Source: Gemmatimonadaceae bacterium (GTDB lineage Bacteria > Gemmatimonadota > Gemmatimonadetes > Gemmatimonadales > Gemmatimonadaceae). Taken from it: a stretch of 64,000 nucleotides of DNA. The notes beneath the pieces are model-generated. The model saw only the letters and a list, made by a program, of their open reading frames with translations. It was not told the DNA's origin and ran no database searches. The stretch spans positions 23,215 through 87,214 of the forward strand of contig DASUHB010000050.1 in assembly GCA_036273715.1 (NCBI GenBank). The letters are read 5' to 3'. Below, piece by piece: positions 24,833-35,955 of the stretch; position 1 is the first letter of the stretch; each line of letters begins with the position of its first letter. Both the position numbers and the translations under genes were made by a program.

Positions 24833-25452
24833 TGCTCATCGGTCTCACCGGGAACATCGCGAGCGGCAAGTCGTCGGTCGCGAAACTGTTTGCCGCGCGT
24901 GGTGCGACGGTGATTGACGCGGATGTTCTGGCGCGTCGCGCAGTCGAACCGGGCACGTCTGCATTGCGCTCGATCGTTGCGCGGTGGGGGACGGGCGTGT
25001 TGTCGCCCGACGGCTCGCTGGATCGCGCGGCGCTGCGTCACGTGGTATTCGACCGGCCCGACGAGCTCGAGGCGCTCAATGCGATCGTGCATCCCGAAGT
25101 TGGGCGACTGCGCGACGTGGAAATCGCGGCCGCCGCGGCGCGCGGCGATCGCGTGGTGGTGTGCGACATTCCGCTGCTGTTCGAGCGCCGCCTCGCGGAA
25201 TCGTTCGCGCGCATCATCCTGGTCGACGCACCGCGTCCCATTCGACTGGAGCGGCTCATGCGCGATCGTGCGTTGTCGCACGAAGAAGCGGTGCAGATGA
25301 TTGCTGCGCAGATGCCGGCCGAGCTCAAGCGGGCGCGCGCGGACTTCGTGATCGAGAATGCGGGGACGCGCGAACAGTTGGCCGAGCGTGTGGGCGAAGT
25401 GTGGGAGGAGATCGCGCGTGACCCGAGCGCTCAGGAGACCGCTCTGGCCTGA
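24829..25452 (+). CDS. coaE: dephospho-CoA kinase
   Basis: This 207-residue enzyme performs the last step of coenzyme A synthesis, phosphorylating the 3'-hydroxyl of dephospho-CoA. P-loop GLTGNIASGKSS lies at about residues 5-16, the DADVLARRAVEPG substrate segment at 31-43, VVCDIPLLFERRL (Walker B-like and DPF region) near 108-120, and the lid arginines in LERLMRDRALSHEEA near 140-155. The C-terminal AEQ/helix region fits the family. The start is ATG 24829, overlapping the lipoprotein stop as ATGA; a second ATG follows at 24832. Confidence 0.94.
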   Translation: MMLIGLTGNIASGKSSVAKLFAARGATVIDADVLARRAVEPGTSALRSIVARWGTGVLSPDGSLDRAALRHVVFDRPDELEALNAIVHPEVGRLRDVEIAAAAARGDRVVVCDIPLLFERRLAESFARIILVDAPRPIRLERLMRDRALSHEEAVQMIAAQMPAELKRARADFVIENAGTREQLAERVGEVWEEIARDPSAQETALA

Positions 25453-26265
25453 TCGCCAACGGCGCGTTGGAGCCAGCGTTGCCGCGGCGACCTCATCAGA
25501 TTGCGTTAGCGGCGATCGCGCCCGGGAATGGACATCGTACGCGTATGCCTAACTGAGGTAGGCGTAACGAAGCAACAAGCCGACGCACCGCTGCCAGTTG
25601 CGCTCCCCAACCAGCCGTTGGAATCGGTCAGCCGCGCGGAACGCTCGGCTGCAGCGCACACACATGCTGCGCGACACCCAAAACGGCGCTCTCGTTCACC
25701 AACTAGGCGCGCGGCTCGACCGACCGCCTGTCAACGCGTTGGTCGTGTGCAGCCAAGCGGTCCGTGCGGTGTCCATCGTGTCCGTGCCTTGTCCGCGTCT
25801 TCATGAGCGTAGATGCCGGCTTTGGCTCGGCAGACCGCGCGCTCTACGGGACTCGAATCAGTCGGCCACATCGGTCGTCGGTGGACGGCCCAACGGAAGC
25901 ATCTACGCTCATGAAGACGCGGACAAAGCACGGACACGACGGGCAGAGCAACAAGAAAAAGACTCCTGTTATCCAGCTAGACGTGCCGATCGATCGGTCC
26001 CTTTCGAGCCCGCGGATATCCGCGGCGACTGACGGCGCCCATCCCGTTAGCCATGCCTGGACGTTTGATAACCGAAGCGCCGCAGCGGAGCATCGGCGAG
26101 GACATCGCGACGTCACCTCACACTGTCTCCACGAGTGTGACGCTCATAACGCTGCATCGCAGACCATGGTAGCAACCCTGCGTACGAACAGTGAGGCGAG
26201 CCGAACCGGGCGCGCTATGCCAGTGGAAACAGAGCGGCATGCCCGTCTCGGATGGAGCACCGTGC
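25453..26265. other. intergenic region with repeats, no convincing gene
   Basis: About 810 bp between coaE and the gcvH promoter with no reading frame that has codon character or a recognisable domain. It contains a GCCTAAC heptamer at 25548-25554, followed by a stretch (to about 25720) that recalls the 5' half of an integron attC-like or other dispersed element. It also holds a 41-bp inverted repeat (25776-25939). The remaining 300 bp show nothing I can identify. No glycine-riboswitch core was seen upstream of gcvH. Confidence 0.6.
25776..25939. repeat. 41-bp inverted repeat pair, member of a dispersed repeat family
   Basis: The left arm (25776-25816) and right arm (25899-25939) are reverse complements at 40 of 41 positions, with an 82-bp spacer. 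The right arm contains CTACGCTCATGAAGACGC followed by GGACAAAGCACGGACAC. A closely similar block recurs at 49092-49128, and a related tandem array at 51371-51459. No transposase gene is nearby. A MITE-like or REP-like element is possible. Confidence 0.85.
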
Positions 26266-26294
26266 TTGACGCCTTCCGGCCTCGCCGGTAGACT
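26266..26294 (+). promoter_or_regulatory. promoter upstream of gcvH
   Basis: TTGACG (26266-26271, 5/6) and TAGACT (26289-26294, 4/6) are separated by exactly 17 bases. Transcription would begin near 26301, giving a leader of about 25 bases before the GTG of gcvH. Confidence 0.6.
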
Positions 26295-26325
26295 TCGCGC
26301 GACTTCAGCTTTGGGCAGCGCGCTC

Positions 26326-26715
26326 GTGTCGAACATTCCAAACGACCTGCTCTATACCGAAGAACACGAATTCGTGAAGAAGCTCGCCGACTCCGATGTC
26401 GTGCAGATCGGGATCACCGACTATGCGCAGGGTGAGTTGGGCGACGTGGTGTACGTCGAGCTGCCCAAGGTCGGCGAATCGTTCGGCCGGATGGATGTCT
26501 TCGGCACGATCGAAGCGGTGAAAGCCGTTTCGGAGTTGTTCTCCCCGCTTGCCGGCACGGTCGAAGCAGTGAATGCGCGGCTCGACAAGGAACCGGCGCT
26601 GGTGAACACCGATCCCTACGGTGAAGGCTGGATGATTCGGCTGCGCGTGAAGGATGCGGGCGAGCAAGACCAGCTGCTCGGTCCCGAAGAATACAAGAAG
26701 CACATCGGCGAATAA
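26326..26715 (+). CDS. gcvH: glycine cleavage system H protein
   Basis: This 129-residue lipoyl carrier of the glycine cleavage system shuttles the aminomethyl group from the P protein. It has LYTEEHEFVKKL near residues 9-20, ITDYAQGELGDVVYVELP near 30-47 and the lipoylated lysine in GTIEAVKAVSELFSP (Lys66). The start is GTG 26326, because the family begins just before P-x-D-L-x-Y-T-x-E-H; an in-frame ATG farther upstream adds 45 unrelated residues and precedes the promoter. It faces gcvP, and no gcvT lies in the window. Lipoylation would depend on lipA/lipB around 45-51 kb. Confidence 0.95.
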   Translation: MSNIPNDLLYTEEHEFVKKLADSDVVQIGITDYAQGELGDVVYVELPKVGESFGRMDVFGTIEAVKAVSELFSPLAGTVEAVNARLDKEPALVNTDPYGEGWMIRLRVKDAGEQDQLLGPEEYKKHIGE

Positions 26716-26730
26716 GCGGGAGCCGATGCG

Positions 26731-26761
26731 CACGGGCCCACGGCTGAGCCGCGGGCCCGTG
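26731..26761. terminator. bidirectional hairpin between gcvH and gcvP
   Basis: CACGGGCCC (26731-26739) pairs perfectly with GGGCCCGTG (26753-26761), and the interior CGGCT/AGCCG can extend the stem. It lies between convergent stop codons and is followed by TGTTTCC on the plus strand, a weak T-tract. It is likely a shared terminator. Confidence 0.65.
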
Positions 26762-26780
26762 GTGTTTCCGCGTTAGATCG

Positions 26781-29678
<2,898 letters not shown>

Positions 29679-30148
29679 GAATGCCTCGGCGCCTGCGGGC
29701 GCTCGGTCGTGTCGGTCACGTGAATAGGGCGCGGGTCACCGTCGGCCCGCGTCGCAGCACCCAAATCTGGCATACCGTCAGGGGAAATTCCATCTCGCCC
29801 GTTCGGCGACCCGGGCAGCCTCGTCGTATCTCGCTGCTCTTTGTTGTTTTTCAACAAACAACGAAGTGATGCTCACCAGGCTCGATGGACCCAGCGCGGA
29901 GCAGCCGAGCGATCCGGGCCGTTCTCCGTTCGATCCGGCTGCACAACTTTTCCTTGCCCCACCGGCGTCTTGTCCCCATTGTTGCCACCGTGTCATGAGG
30001 CGGGTGTACGGCTGGGCTCGCCGGGCCGCCTCGACGTCGTCAGAAGGAGGGCGAAAGCGAATCATCTCCTTGAACTGATCGTCTTTCCGTTGCCGCGCGC
30101 CCCTGGGCGCCGATGCGGAATCCTCCCTCTCTCGCCCGATCCCCATTC
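29679..30148. other. divergent intergenic region, gcvP / ABC importer operon
   Basis: About 470 bp with no convincing gene. The only clear structure is a perfect 7-bp hairpin, TTTGTTG (29840-29846) with CAACAAA (29852-29858), around a T5 loop, in an unusually A+T-rich patch. It could be regulatory or a remnant terminator. No good promoter pair was identified for either gene. Confidence 0.5.
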
Positions 30149-31831
30149 ATGCGAACGCCCCACGCTGCCTCGTCCCTGCTTCCTCTGATCGCGGTCCTCG
30201 CGTGCCAGCGTGGCGATCGGGCGCGGACCGGGAACAGCGAATACGGCGGCACCATGGTGATCGCGGTGGGCATCGATGCCGACGCGCTCATGCCGCCGAT
30301 CACGGTCAACGCGACGAGCTACGAGGTGGACGGTCTGGTCTTCGAGAACCTCGCGAAGCCAGGACCAACGTTAGACCCGATCGGCGACAAAGGCTGGACG
30401 GGCGAGCTCGCCGACTCGTGGCAATGGGGCCGCGATTCGACCACGCTCGGATTCCACATCGACTCCGCCGCTCGTTGGCACGACGGCGTACCCGTTCGCT
30501 CGAGCGACGTGAAGTTCACGTTCCAACTCTATACGAATCCGAAGACCGGCTCGTTCGTCGCGCCGCTGCTCGCCAACATCGACTCCGTGAGCACACCGGA
30601 TTCCTCGATCGCCGTGTTCTGGTTCAAGAAGCGCTATCCGGGACAGTTCTACGATGCCGCCTACCAGATGCGCATCCTGCCCAGGCACGCGCTGGCCGGA
30701 ACGGATCCGTCGCAGCTCCAGTCCGCGTCGTTTTCGCGCCATCCGATCGGCAGCGGTCCATACGAGTTCGTGAACTGGGTGCCGCGCCAGACGATCGAGC
30801 TGCGCGCCGACAGCTCGTACCACCGCGGTCGGCCGCGTCTCGAGCGGCTCATCTGGAGTGTCGCGCCCGAGTACAGCGCGACCGTCGTGCGCCTCATGTC
30901 GGGCGACGCGGACTTCCTGGAGTTCGTCCAACCGCCCGACATCCCGCGGGTCGGCCGCACGCCTAACGTCAAGCTGGTGCCGTACCCATCCATGGCGTAC
31001 GGCTATCTGCTGTTCAACGAGCGCGACCCGGACGATCGATCGCGGCCCAACGCGCTCTTCTCGGATCGGTCGCTGCGGCGGGCGCTGACGATGGCGATCG
31101 ATCGGCGCAGCATCGCCAGGAGCGTGTTCGATTCGTTAGGCACGGTGGCGTATGGTCCCTACACGCGCGCGCTGCCCTACTTCGACAGCACCGTGGCCGA
31201 GCTGCCCTACAGCCCGGACAGCGCCCGCCGCATTTTCGACGCGCTCGGCTGGCGACCCGGGGCGAATGGCATTCGGACCAGGAACGGCGTGCCGCTCCGG
31301 TTCAGCATGCTCGTCCCGACGTCGAGCGCCGTGCGGATGCAGACGGCGGTGCTGCTCCAGGCGATGTTTCACGATGTCGGGGTGCGCGCCGACATCGAGA
31401 CCGTGGACATCGGCACCTTCCGCCAGCGCAGCGAGTCGCGTCAATTCCAAACGTTGATCGAGGCCATGCAGTCAGACGGCAATCCGAGCTCGATCGTGCA
31501 GGGCTGGAGCGTCGCTGCCGCAAAGGCCAAGGATGGCGGCAACGCCGGATCGTACGAGAATCCGCAGTTCGACGCGCTGGTCGACACGGCGATTGCCCAA
31601 TTCGATGAAACGCGCGCCAAGGCGTATTTTTTTCGCGCGTACAGCATGCTCAACGAGGACGCGCCGGCGATCTGGCTCTGGGAGCCGGCGACGGTGGCCG
31701 CGGTGCAGAAACGCATTCACCCGGTGGACATGCGCGCCGACGAGTGGTTTGCTAACATCTCGCAATGGTACATCCCATCCGACGAGCGAATCGCGCGCGA
31801 CCAGGTCCGTCTCGCGGAAGCCCAACGCTAG
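30149..31831 (+). CDS. ABC transporter substrate-binding lipoprotein, peptide/nickel (SBP_bac_5) family
   Basis: This roughly 560-residue protein carries a lipobox in LLPLIAVLACQRGD, so it is a lipid-anchored receptor. Family signatures are GGTMVIAVGIDADALMPP, the ligand-lobe segments DSWQWGRDSTTLGFHIDSAA and WHDGVPVRSSDVKFTFQL, and the late SPDSARRIFDALGW. Extracytoplasmic receptors of this family bind oligopeptides, nickel chelates, sugars or similar ligands, and specificity is not readable here. ATG 30149 precedes the signal peptide; ATG 30113 twelve codons upstream is possible. It is first gene of a five-gene importer operon. Confidence 0.9.
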   Translation: MRTPHAASSLLPLIAVLACQRGDRARTGNSEYGGTMVIAVGIDADALMPPITVNATSYEVDGLVFENLAKPGPTLDPIGDKGWTGELADSWQWGRDSTTLGFHIDSAARWHDGVPVRSSDVKFTFQLYTNPKTGSFVAPLLANIDSVSTPDSSIAVFWFKKRYPGQFYDAAYQMRILPRHALAGTDPSQLQSASFSRHPIGSGPYEFVNWVPRQTIELRADSSYHRGRPRLERLIWSVAPEYSATVVRLMSGDADFLEFVQPPDIPRVGRTPNVKLVPYPSMAYGYLLFNERDPDDRSRPNALFSDRSLRRALTMAIDRRSIARSVFDSLGTVAYGPYTRALPYFDSTVAELPYSPDSARRIFDALGWRPGANGIRTRNGVPLRFSMLVPTSSAVRMQTAVLLQAMFHDVGVRADIETVDIGTFRQRSESRQFQTLIEAMQSDGNPSSIVQGWSVAAAKAKDGGNAGSYENPQFDALVDTAIAQFDETRAKAYFFRAYSMLNEDAPAIWLWEPATVAAVQKRIHPVDMRADEWFANISQWYIPSDERIARDQVRLAEAQR

Positions 31832-31887
31832 CGCTGCGCAGGTCGCGGTGAGCCGCGTCCGGCGGCGCGCGCGCGCCGGACGCTGAC

Positions 31888-32859
31888 GTGCTTCGGCTGC
31901 TGCTGCGACGCGCCGGCCACGGCGTCCTGATCGTCTGGCTCGTCGCGACCGCTACCTTCTTTCTGCTGCACCTGGCGCCGGGCGATCCGATCGCGGCATC
32001 GCTCGACAGCCCCCTCACACCGCCCGCCGTTCGCGCGCACTACCGGCATCTCTACGGCCTCGATCAGCCGTTGTCGGCGCAGTACGGACACTGGCTGGTG
32101 ATGGTGGCGCACGGCGATTTCGGCTTCTCGTTCCCGCACCGGCGTCCGGTGAGCGCAGTGATCGGATCGGCCCTGCCCAACACGCTGCTGCTCATGGGCG
32201 TCGCACTCGTGCTCGCGTTCGCGGCCGGCATTGCGTTAGGCCTGATCCAGGCGCGCCACCGCGGGCGACCGCTGGATTGGGGGCTGGGCATCGGATCGCT
32301 CTTCTTCTATTCGATGCCGGATTTCTGGCTCGCCCTCATGCTGCTCTTCCTCTTCGCCTTCGTGTGGCGCGTGTTTCCCGTGACCGGCATGTTCGACCCG
32401 ATCATGTATCCGTACTACGGATTCTGGCAGCGTATCGGGGACCGCCTCTGGCACCTCGTGCTGCCGGCGTCGACGCTCGCGCTCCTGAGCGCCGCCGCGA
32501 TCGCCCGCTTTCAGCGCGCGGCGCTGCTCGACGTCGCCGGCGAAGACTTCGTCCTAACGGCGCGCGCCAAAGGTGTGAGCGAACGACGCGTGCTCCTGCA
32601 CCACATCCTGCGCAATGCGCTCCTCCCCGTGATCACGCTGTTCGGCCTCGCGCTGCCCGTCCTGCTCGGCGGATCGGTGTTCGTGGAGAAAATTTTCTCA
32701 TGGCCCGGGATGGGGCTACTTACGGTGGAGGCGATCGGGACGCGCGACTATCCGCTGCTCACGGCGGCCGTCGTCATCGCCAGCGTGCTCGTGATCGCCG
32801 GCAGTGTCATTGCCGACGCGCTGTACGCGATCGTGGACCCCCGAGTTCGTCTCGAGTAG
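31888..32859 (+). CDS. ABC importer permease, DppB/OppB type
   Basis: This 323-residue inner-membrane permease has six predicted helices. The N-terminal signature LIVWLVATATFFLLHLAPGDP and the conserved YGLDQPLSAQYGHWL follow the DppB pattern. The EAA cytoplasmic loop that docks the ATPases is seen in EDFVLTARAKGVSERRVLLH near residues 225-244. FVEKIFSWPGMGLL closes the family motif. The start is GTG 31888. It pairs with the next permease as a heterodimeric channel. Confidence 0.92.
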   Translation: MLRLLLRRAGHGVLIVWLVATATFFLLHLAPGDPIAASLDSPLTPPAVRAHYRHLYGLDQPLSAQYGHWLVMVAHGDFGFSFPHRRPVSAVIGSALPNTLLLMGVALVLAFAAGIALGLIQARHRGRPLDWGLGIGSLFFYSMPDFWLALMLLFLFAFVWRVFPVTGMFDPIMYPYYGFWQRIGDRLWHLVLPASTLALLSAAAIARFQRAALLDVAGEDFVLTARAKGVSERRVLLHHILRNALLPVITLFGLALPVLLGGSVFVEKIFSWPGMGLLTVEAIGTRDYPLLTAAVVIASVLVIAGSVIADALYAIVDPRVRLE

Positions 32860-32860
32860 C

Positions 32861-33796
32861 GTGCACACGCTCGTCTGGATCGCGGCCGCGGTGCTCACGA
32901 CGCTCGTGTGCGGCGCCGTCGCACGCGCTGGAGACGGCGAGAGCGGCTCGCCCTGGCGCATCGCGGTCACACGGTTGTGCGACAACCGCGCCGCGTTCGC
33001 CGCGCTCTGCGTGATCGTCGCGCTGCTCGTGGTCGCCGTGCTGGCGCCGTGGCTCGCGCCGTATTCGCCGATCGCGCAGCCCGACATCGTGCGCCTCAAG
33101 GATCTGCCGCCCTCTCTCGCGCATCCTTTCGGCACCGACTTCGCGAGCCGCGATGTGTTCAGTCGGGCATTGTACGGAGCGCGCGTTTCGTTGAGCGTCG
33201 CGCTGCTCGCCATTGTCGTTTCGGCGTCGGTCGGCACCGCTTACGGCGCCATCGCCGGCTACCTTGGCGGCCGCGTCGACACCATCATGATGCGGCTCAT
33301 CGACGCCGCGCTTTCCGTGCCGCGCATTCTGCTGCTCATCGCCGTGCTGGCGTTGTGGGCGCCGGTGCCGCTTCCCGTGCTCATCCTTCTGTTAGGCCTC
33401 ACGGGCTGGTTCGGGGTCAGCCGCGTCGTGCGCGCGCAGGTGCTCTCTCTCCGCGAACGCGACATGGTCGTCGCCGCGCGCGCGTTGGGCGCGAGCGACC
33501 GCGAGATCCTCTGGCGCCACATTCTGCCCAACGTCATGTCGCCGGTCATCGTCTCGATCACGCTCGGCATCGCCAACGTGTTGATCGTCGAGGCGGGACT
33601 CTCGTACCTCGGTGTCGGCGTGCGCCCGCCATCGGCGAGCTGGGGCAACATGATTCTCGACGGCGCCGACGAAATCGCATCGTTGTGGTGGATCTCGACG
33701 TTTCCGGGATTGGCCATCGTGATTACCGTGATGGCATTCAATCTGCTCGGCGACGGCTTGCGCGACGCGCTGGACCCGCGTCAGGTTGACGGGTGA
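32861..33796 (+). CDS. ABC importer permease, DppC/OppC type
   Basis: This 311-residue second permease subunit has an N-terminal helix, then [20 protein letters not shown] and [19 protein letters not shown], the extracytoplasmic signature of DppC. Five further helices carry the EAA loop [19 protein letters not shown] near residue 210. [20 protein letters not shown] is the other diagnostic block. The start is taken as GTG 32861, one base after the dppB stop; an in-frame upstream extension overlaps dppB by 57 bp and is less likely. Confidence 0.92.
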   Translation: MHTLVWIAAAVLTTLVCGAVARAGDGESGSPWRIAVTRLCDNRAAFAALCVIVALLVVAVLAPWLAPYSPIAQPDIVRLKDLPPSLAHPFGTDFASRDVFSRALYGARVSLSVALLAIVVSASVGTAYGAIAGYLGGRVDTIMMRLIDAALSVPRILLLIAVLALWAPVPLPVLILLLGLTGWFGVSRVVRAQVLSLRERDMVVAARALGASDREILWRHILPNVMSPVIVSITLGIANVLIVEAGLSYLGVGVRPPSASWGNMILDGADEIASLWWISTFPGLAIVITVMAFNLLGDGLRDALDPRQVDG

Positions 33797-34836
33797 TGAC
33801 GAGCCCCGCCCCGGCGCCCCTGCTGTCCGTGCGCGATCTGTCCACCTGGTTTCACACCGGTGCGCACATCGTGGCCCGCGCCGTGGACGGTGTGTCGTTC
33901 GACGTGATGCCGCACGAGACCGTTGGCCTCGTCGGCGAATCAGGCTGCGGCAAGTCTGTGACGTCGCTCTCGATACTCCGGCTCATCGAGCGCCCCGGCC
34001 GCATCGAGCCCGGAAGCCGCATCGAGTTCGAGGGACGCGACCTGCTGTCCCTCGACGATCGCGCGATTCGCGCCATTCGCGGCAATCGCATTTCGATGAT
34101 CTTCCAGGAGCCGATGACGTCGCTCAACCCGGTGTTCACGGTAGGCGACCAGATCGCCGAGGTCGCGCGCGTGCACGCCAACGTATCGCGACGCGAGGCC
34201 TGGGACCGCGCCGTCGACATGCTGCAGCAAGTAGGAGTTCCCGCACCGGCCGAGCGCGCGCGCGAGTACCCGCACCAGTTGTCGGGCGGGTTGCGCCAGC
34301 GCGCGATGATCGCGATGGCGCTCATGATGCACCCAGCGCTGCTCATCGCCGATGAACCGACGACGGCGCTCGACGTGACGATCCAGGCGCAGATTCTCGA
34401 GCTGCTCGCCGAGTTACAGTCGCGGGTCGGCATGTCGATCCTGCTCATCACACACGACCTCGGCGTGATCGCCGAGTCCGCGTCGCGCGTCCTCGTGATG
34501 TATGCCGGTCAGATCGTGGAAGAGGCGCCGGTGCGAACCTTGTTTGCGGCAGCGCACCACCCATACACCGAGGGGTTGTTGAGCGCGATGCCGCGAATGG
34601 GCGAGCGCCGTGAACGCCTAACCGTGATTCCCGGCACCGTGCCGTCGCCGACCGACTGGCCGGCTGGATGCCGGTTTCACGATCGCTGCGCGTACGCGTG
34701 GGAGCGCTGCCGTGTCGAGCCGCCGCCGCTGTACCAGATCGGCGCGACCCACGTCTCAAGGTGCCACCTGGCTGACGAACCGAACCGCCGTCACGCAGCC
34801 GGCGCCCCAGCCGGCGGAGCGGCGTCGCAGCCGTGA
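33796..34836 (+). CDS. ABC importer ATPase, DppD/OppD type
   Basis: This 346-residue ATPase has Walker A GESGCGKS near residues 48-55, the Q-loop [13 protein letters not shown] near 97-109, signature LSGGLRQR near 158-165, Walker [13 protein letters not shown] near 178-189 and the H-loop histidine in LITHDLGV. The C-terminal oligopeptide-transporter extension is present, including [15 protein letters not shown], whose four-cysteine cluster in these proteins can bind an iron-sulfur cluster. It overlaps the preceding stop (TGATG) and the following start (GTGA). Confidence 0.93.
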   Translation: MTSPAPAPLLSVRDLSTWFHTGAHIVARAVDGVSFDVMPHETVGLVGESGCGKSVTSLSILRLIERPGRIEPGSRIEFEGRDLLSLDDRAIRAIRGNRISMIFQEPMTSLNPVFTVGDQIAEVARVHANVSRREAWDRAVDMLQQVGVPAPAERAREYPHQLSGGLRQRAMIAMALMMHPALLIADEPTTALDVTIQAQILELLAELQSRVGMSILLITHDLGVIAESASRVLVMYAGQIVEEAPVRTLFAAAHHPYTEGLLSAMPRMGERRERLTVIPGTVPSPTDWPAGCRFHDRCAYAWERCRVEPPPLYQIGATHVSRCHLADEPNRRHAAGAPAGGAASQP

Positions 34837-35939
34837 CGGCGCCTAACGCAGAAACGGTGCGACCCGATCAGGACGCGCGGTCGCCGGCGCCCTTGCTCAC
34901 CGTACGCGATCTCGTCAAACACTTCCCCATCACCAGGGGCGTGTTCCGGCGGCACGTCGGCGCCGTACGGGCAGTGGACGGCATTTCACTCGACGTCTTC
35001 CCCGGTGAGACCCTCGCGCTGGTCGGCGAGTCGGGGTGCGGCAAGACCACCGCCGGCCGCTCGATCCTGCGCCTCATCGAACCCACCGCGGGCGACATTC
35101 GATTCGACGGCGTGGATGTGCGCGCGCTCGGCGCAGCAGCGCTGCGGCGGCTCCGCCGTCAGATGCAGATCATCTTCCAGGACCCGTTCTCGTCGCTCAA
35201 CCCGCGCATGACCGTGGGGGCGATCGTCCGCGAAGGCCTGACGATTCACAAGCTGGCCGAAGGTCAGGCGGCCAACGCGCGCGTCCACGAATTGCTCGAC
35301 GAAGTCGGCCTGCGCGCGGACGTCGCCTCGCGCTACCCGCACGAATTCTCAGGTGGTCAACGCCAGCGCATCGGCATCGCGCGCGCGCTCGCCGTCGAGC
35401 CGCGCTTCATCGTCTGCGATGAGCCCGTGAGCGCCCTCGATGTCTCGGTGCAGGCACAGGTGATCAACCTGCTCGAGGATCTGCAGCGCCAGCACCGCCT
35501 CGCCTACCTGTTCATCGCGCACGATCTCTCGGTGGTGGAGCACATTTCCGATCGCGTCGCGGTGATGTACTTGGGACACATCGTGGAGCTGGCGGACGCC
35601 GTCGCGCTCTATCGCGAGCCGATCATGCCGTACACGCAGGCGCTGCTCTCGGCTGTTCCGGTGCCGGACCCCACGCGCGAGCGCCAGCGGATCATTCTCA
35701 GCGGCGACGTACCATCGCCGGCCAATCCGCCCACCGGCTGTCCGTTTCATCCGCGCTGTCCGCATCCGCGCAAAGACGAGGCGTGCACCCGCCTCGTGCC
35801 GCCGCTGGAAGAAAAAGCGCCGGGCCACTTCGCCGCGTGCATCAAGCAGCCACCGACCGCCGTATCGTGGGCCGAGCAGCAGGCGGCCGGGGGCACCAGC
35901 CCGCCGGAGCGGGTGATGCTCGCGTCGCCGGCTGCCTAA
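34833..35939 (+). CDS. ABC importer ATPase, DppF/OppF type
   Basis: This 368-residue partner ATPase has Walker [10 protein letters not shown] near residues 66-74, Q-loop [14 protein letters not shown] near 113-126, signature FSGGQRQR near 175-182, Walker [15 protein letters not shown] near 194-207 and an H-loop in FIAHDLSV. The C-terminal [11 protein letters not shown] motif is also found in the partner subunit. The two ATPases would sit beneath the permease pair as a heterodimer. It is last in the operon, converging on the outer-membrane gene with a 16-bp gap. Confidence 0.93.
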   Translation: MTAPNAETVRPDQDARSPAPLLTVRDLVKHFPITRGVFRRHVGAVRAVDGISLDVFPGETLALVGESGCGKTTAGRSILRLIEPTAGDIRFDGVDVRALGAAALRRLRRQMQIIFQDPFSSLNPRMTVGAIVREGLTIHKLAEGQAANARVHELLDEVGLRADVASRYPHEFSGGQRQRIGIARALAVEPRFIVCDEPVSALDVSVQAQVINLLEDLQRQHRLAYLFIAHDLSVVEHISDRVAVMYLGHIVELADAVALYREPIMPYTQALLSAVPVPDPTRERQRIILSGDVPSPANPPTGCPFHPRCPHPRKDEACTRLVPPLEEKAPGHFAACIKQPPTAVSWAEQQAAGGTSPPERVMLASPAA

Positions 35940-35955
35940 CGACGCCGCGCCGGCG

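Noticed and set aside
25598..26032. Open frames up to 144 residues in the gap before gcvH
   Set aside because: They run through an inverted repeat in both directions, lack codon bias and have no domain; they are repeat-derived.
25945..26265. Glycine riboswitch upstream of gcvH
   Set aside because: No glycine aptamer core could be recognised, and the promoter at 26266-26294 leaves a leader of only about 25 bases.
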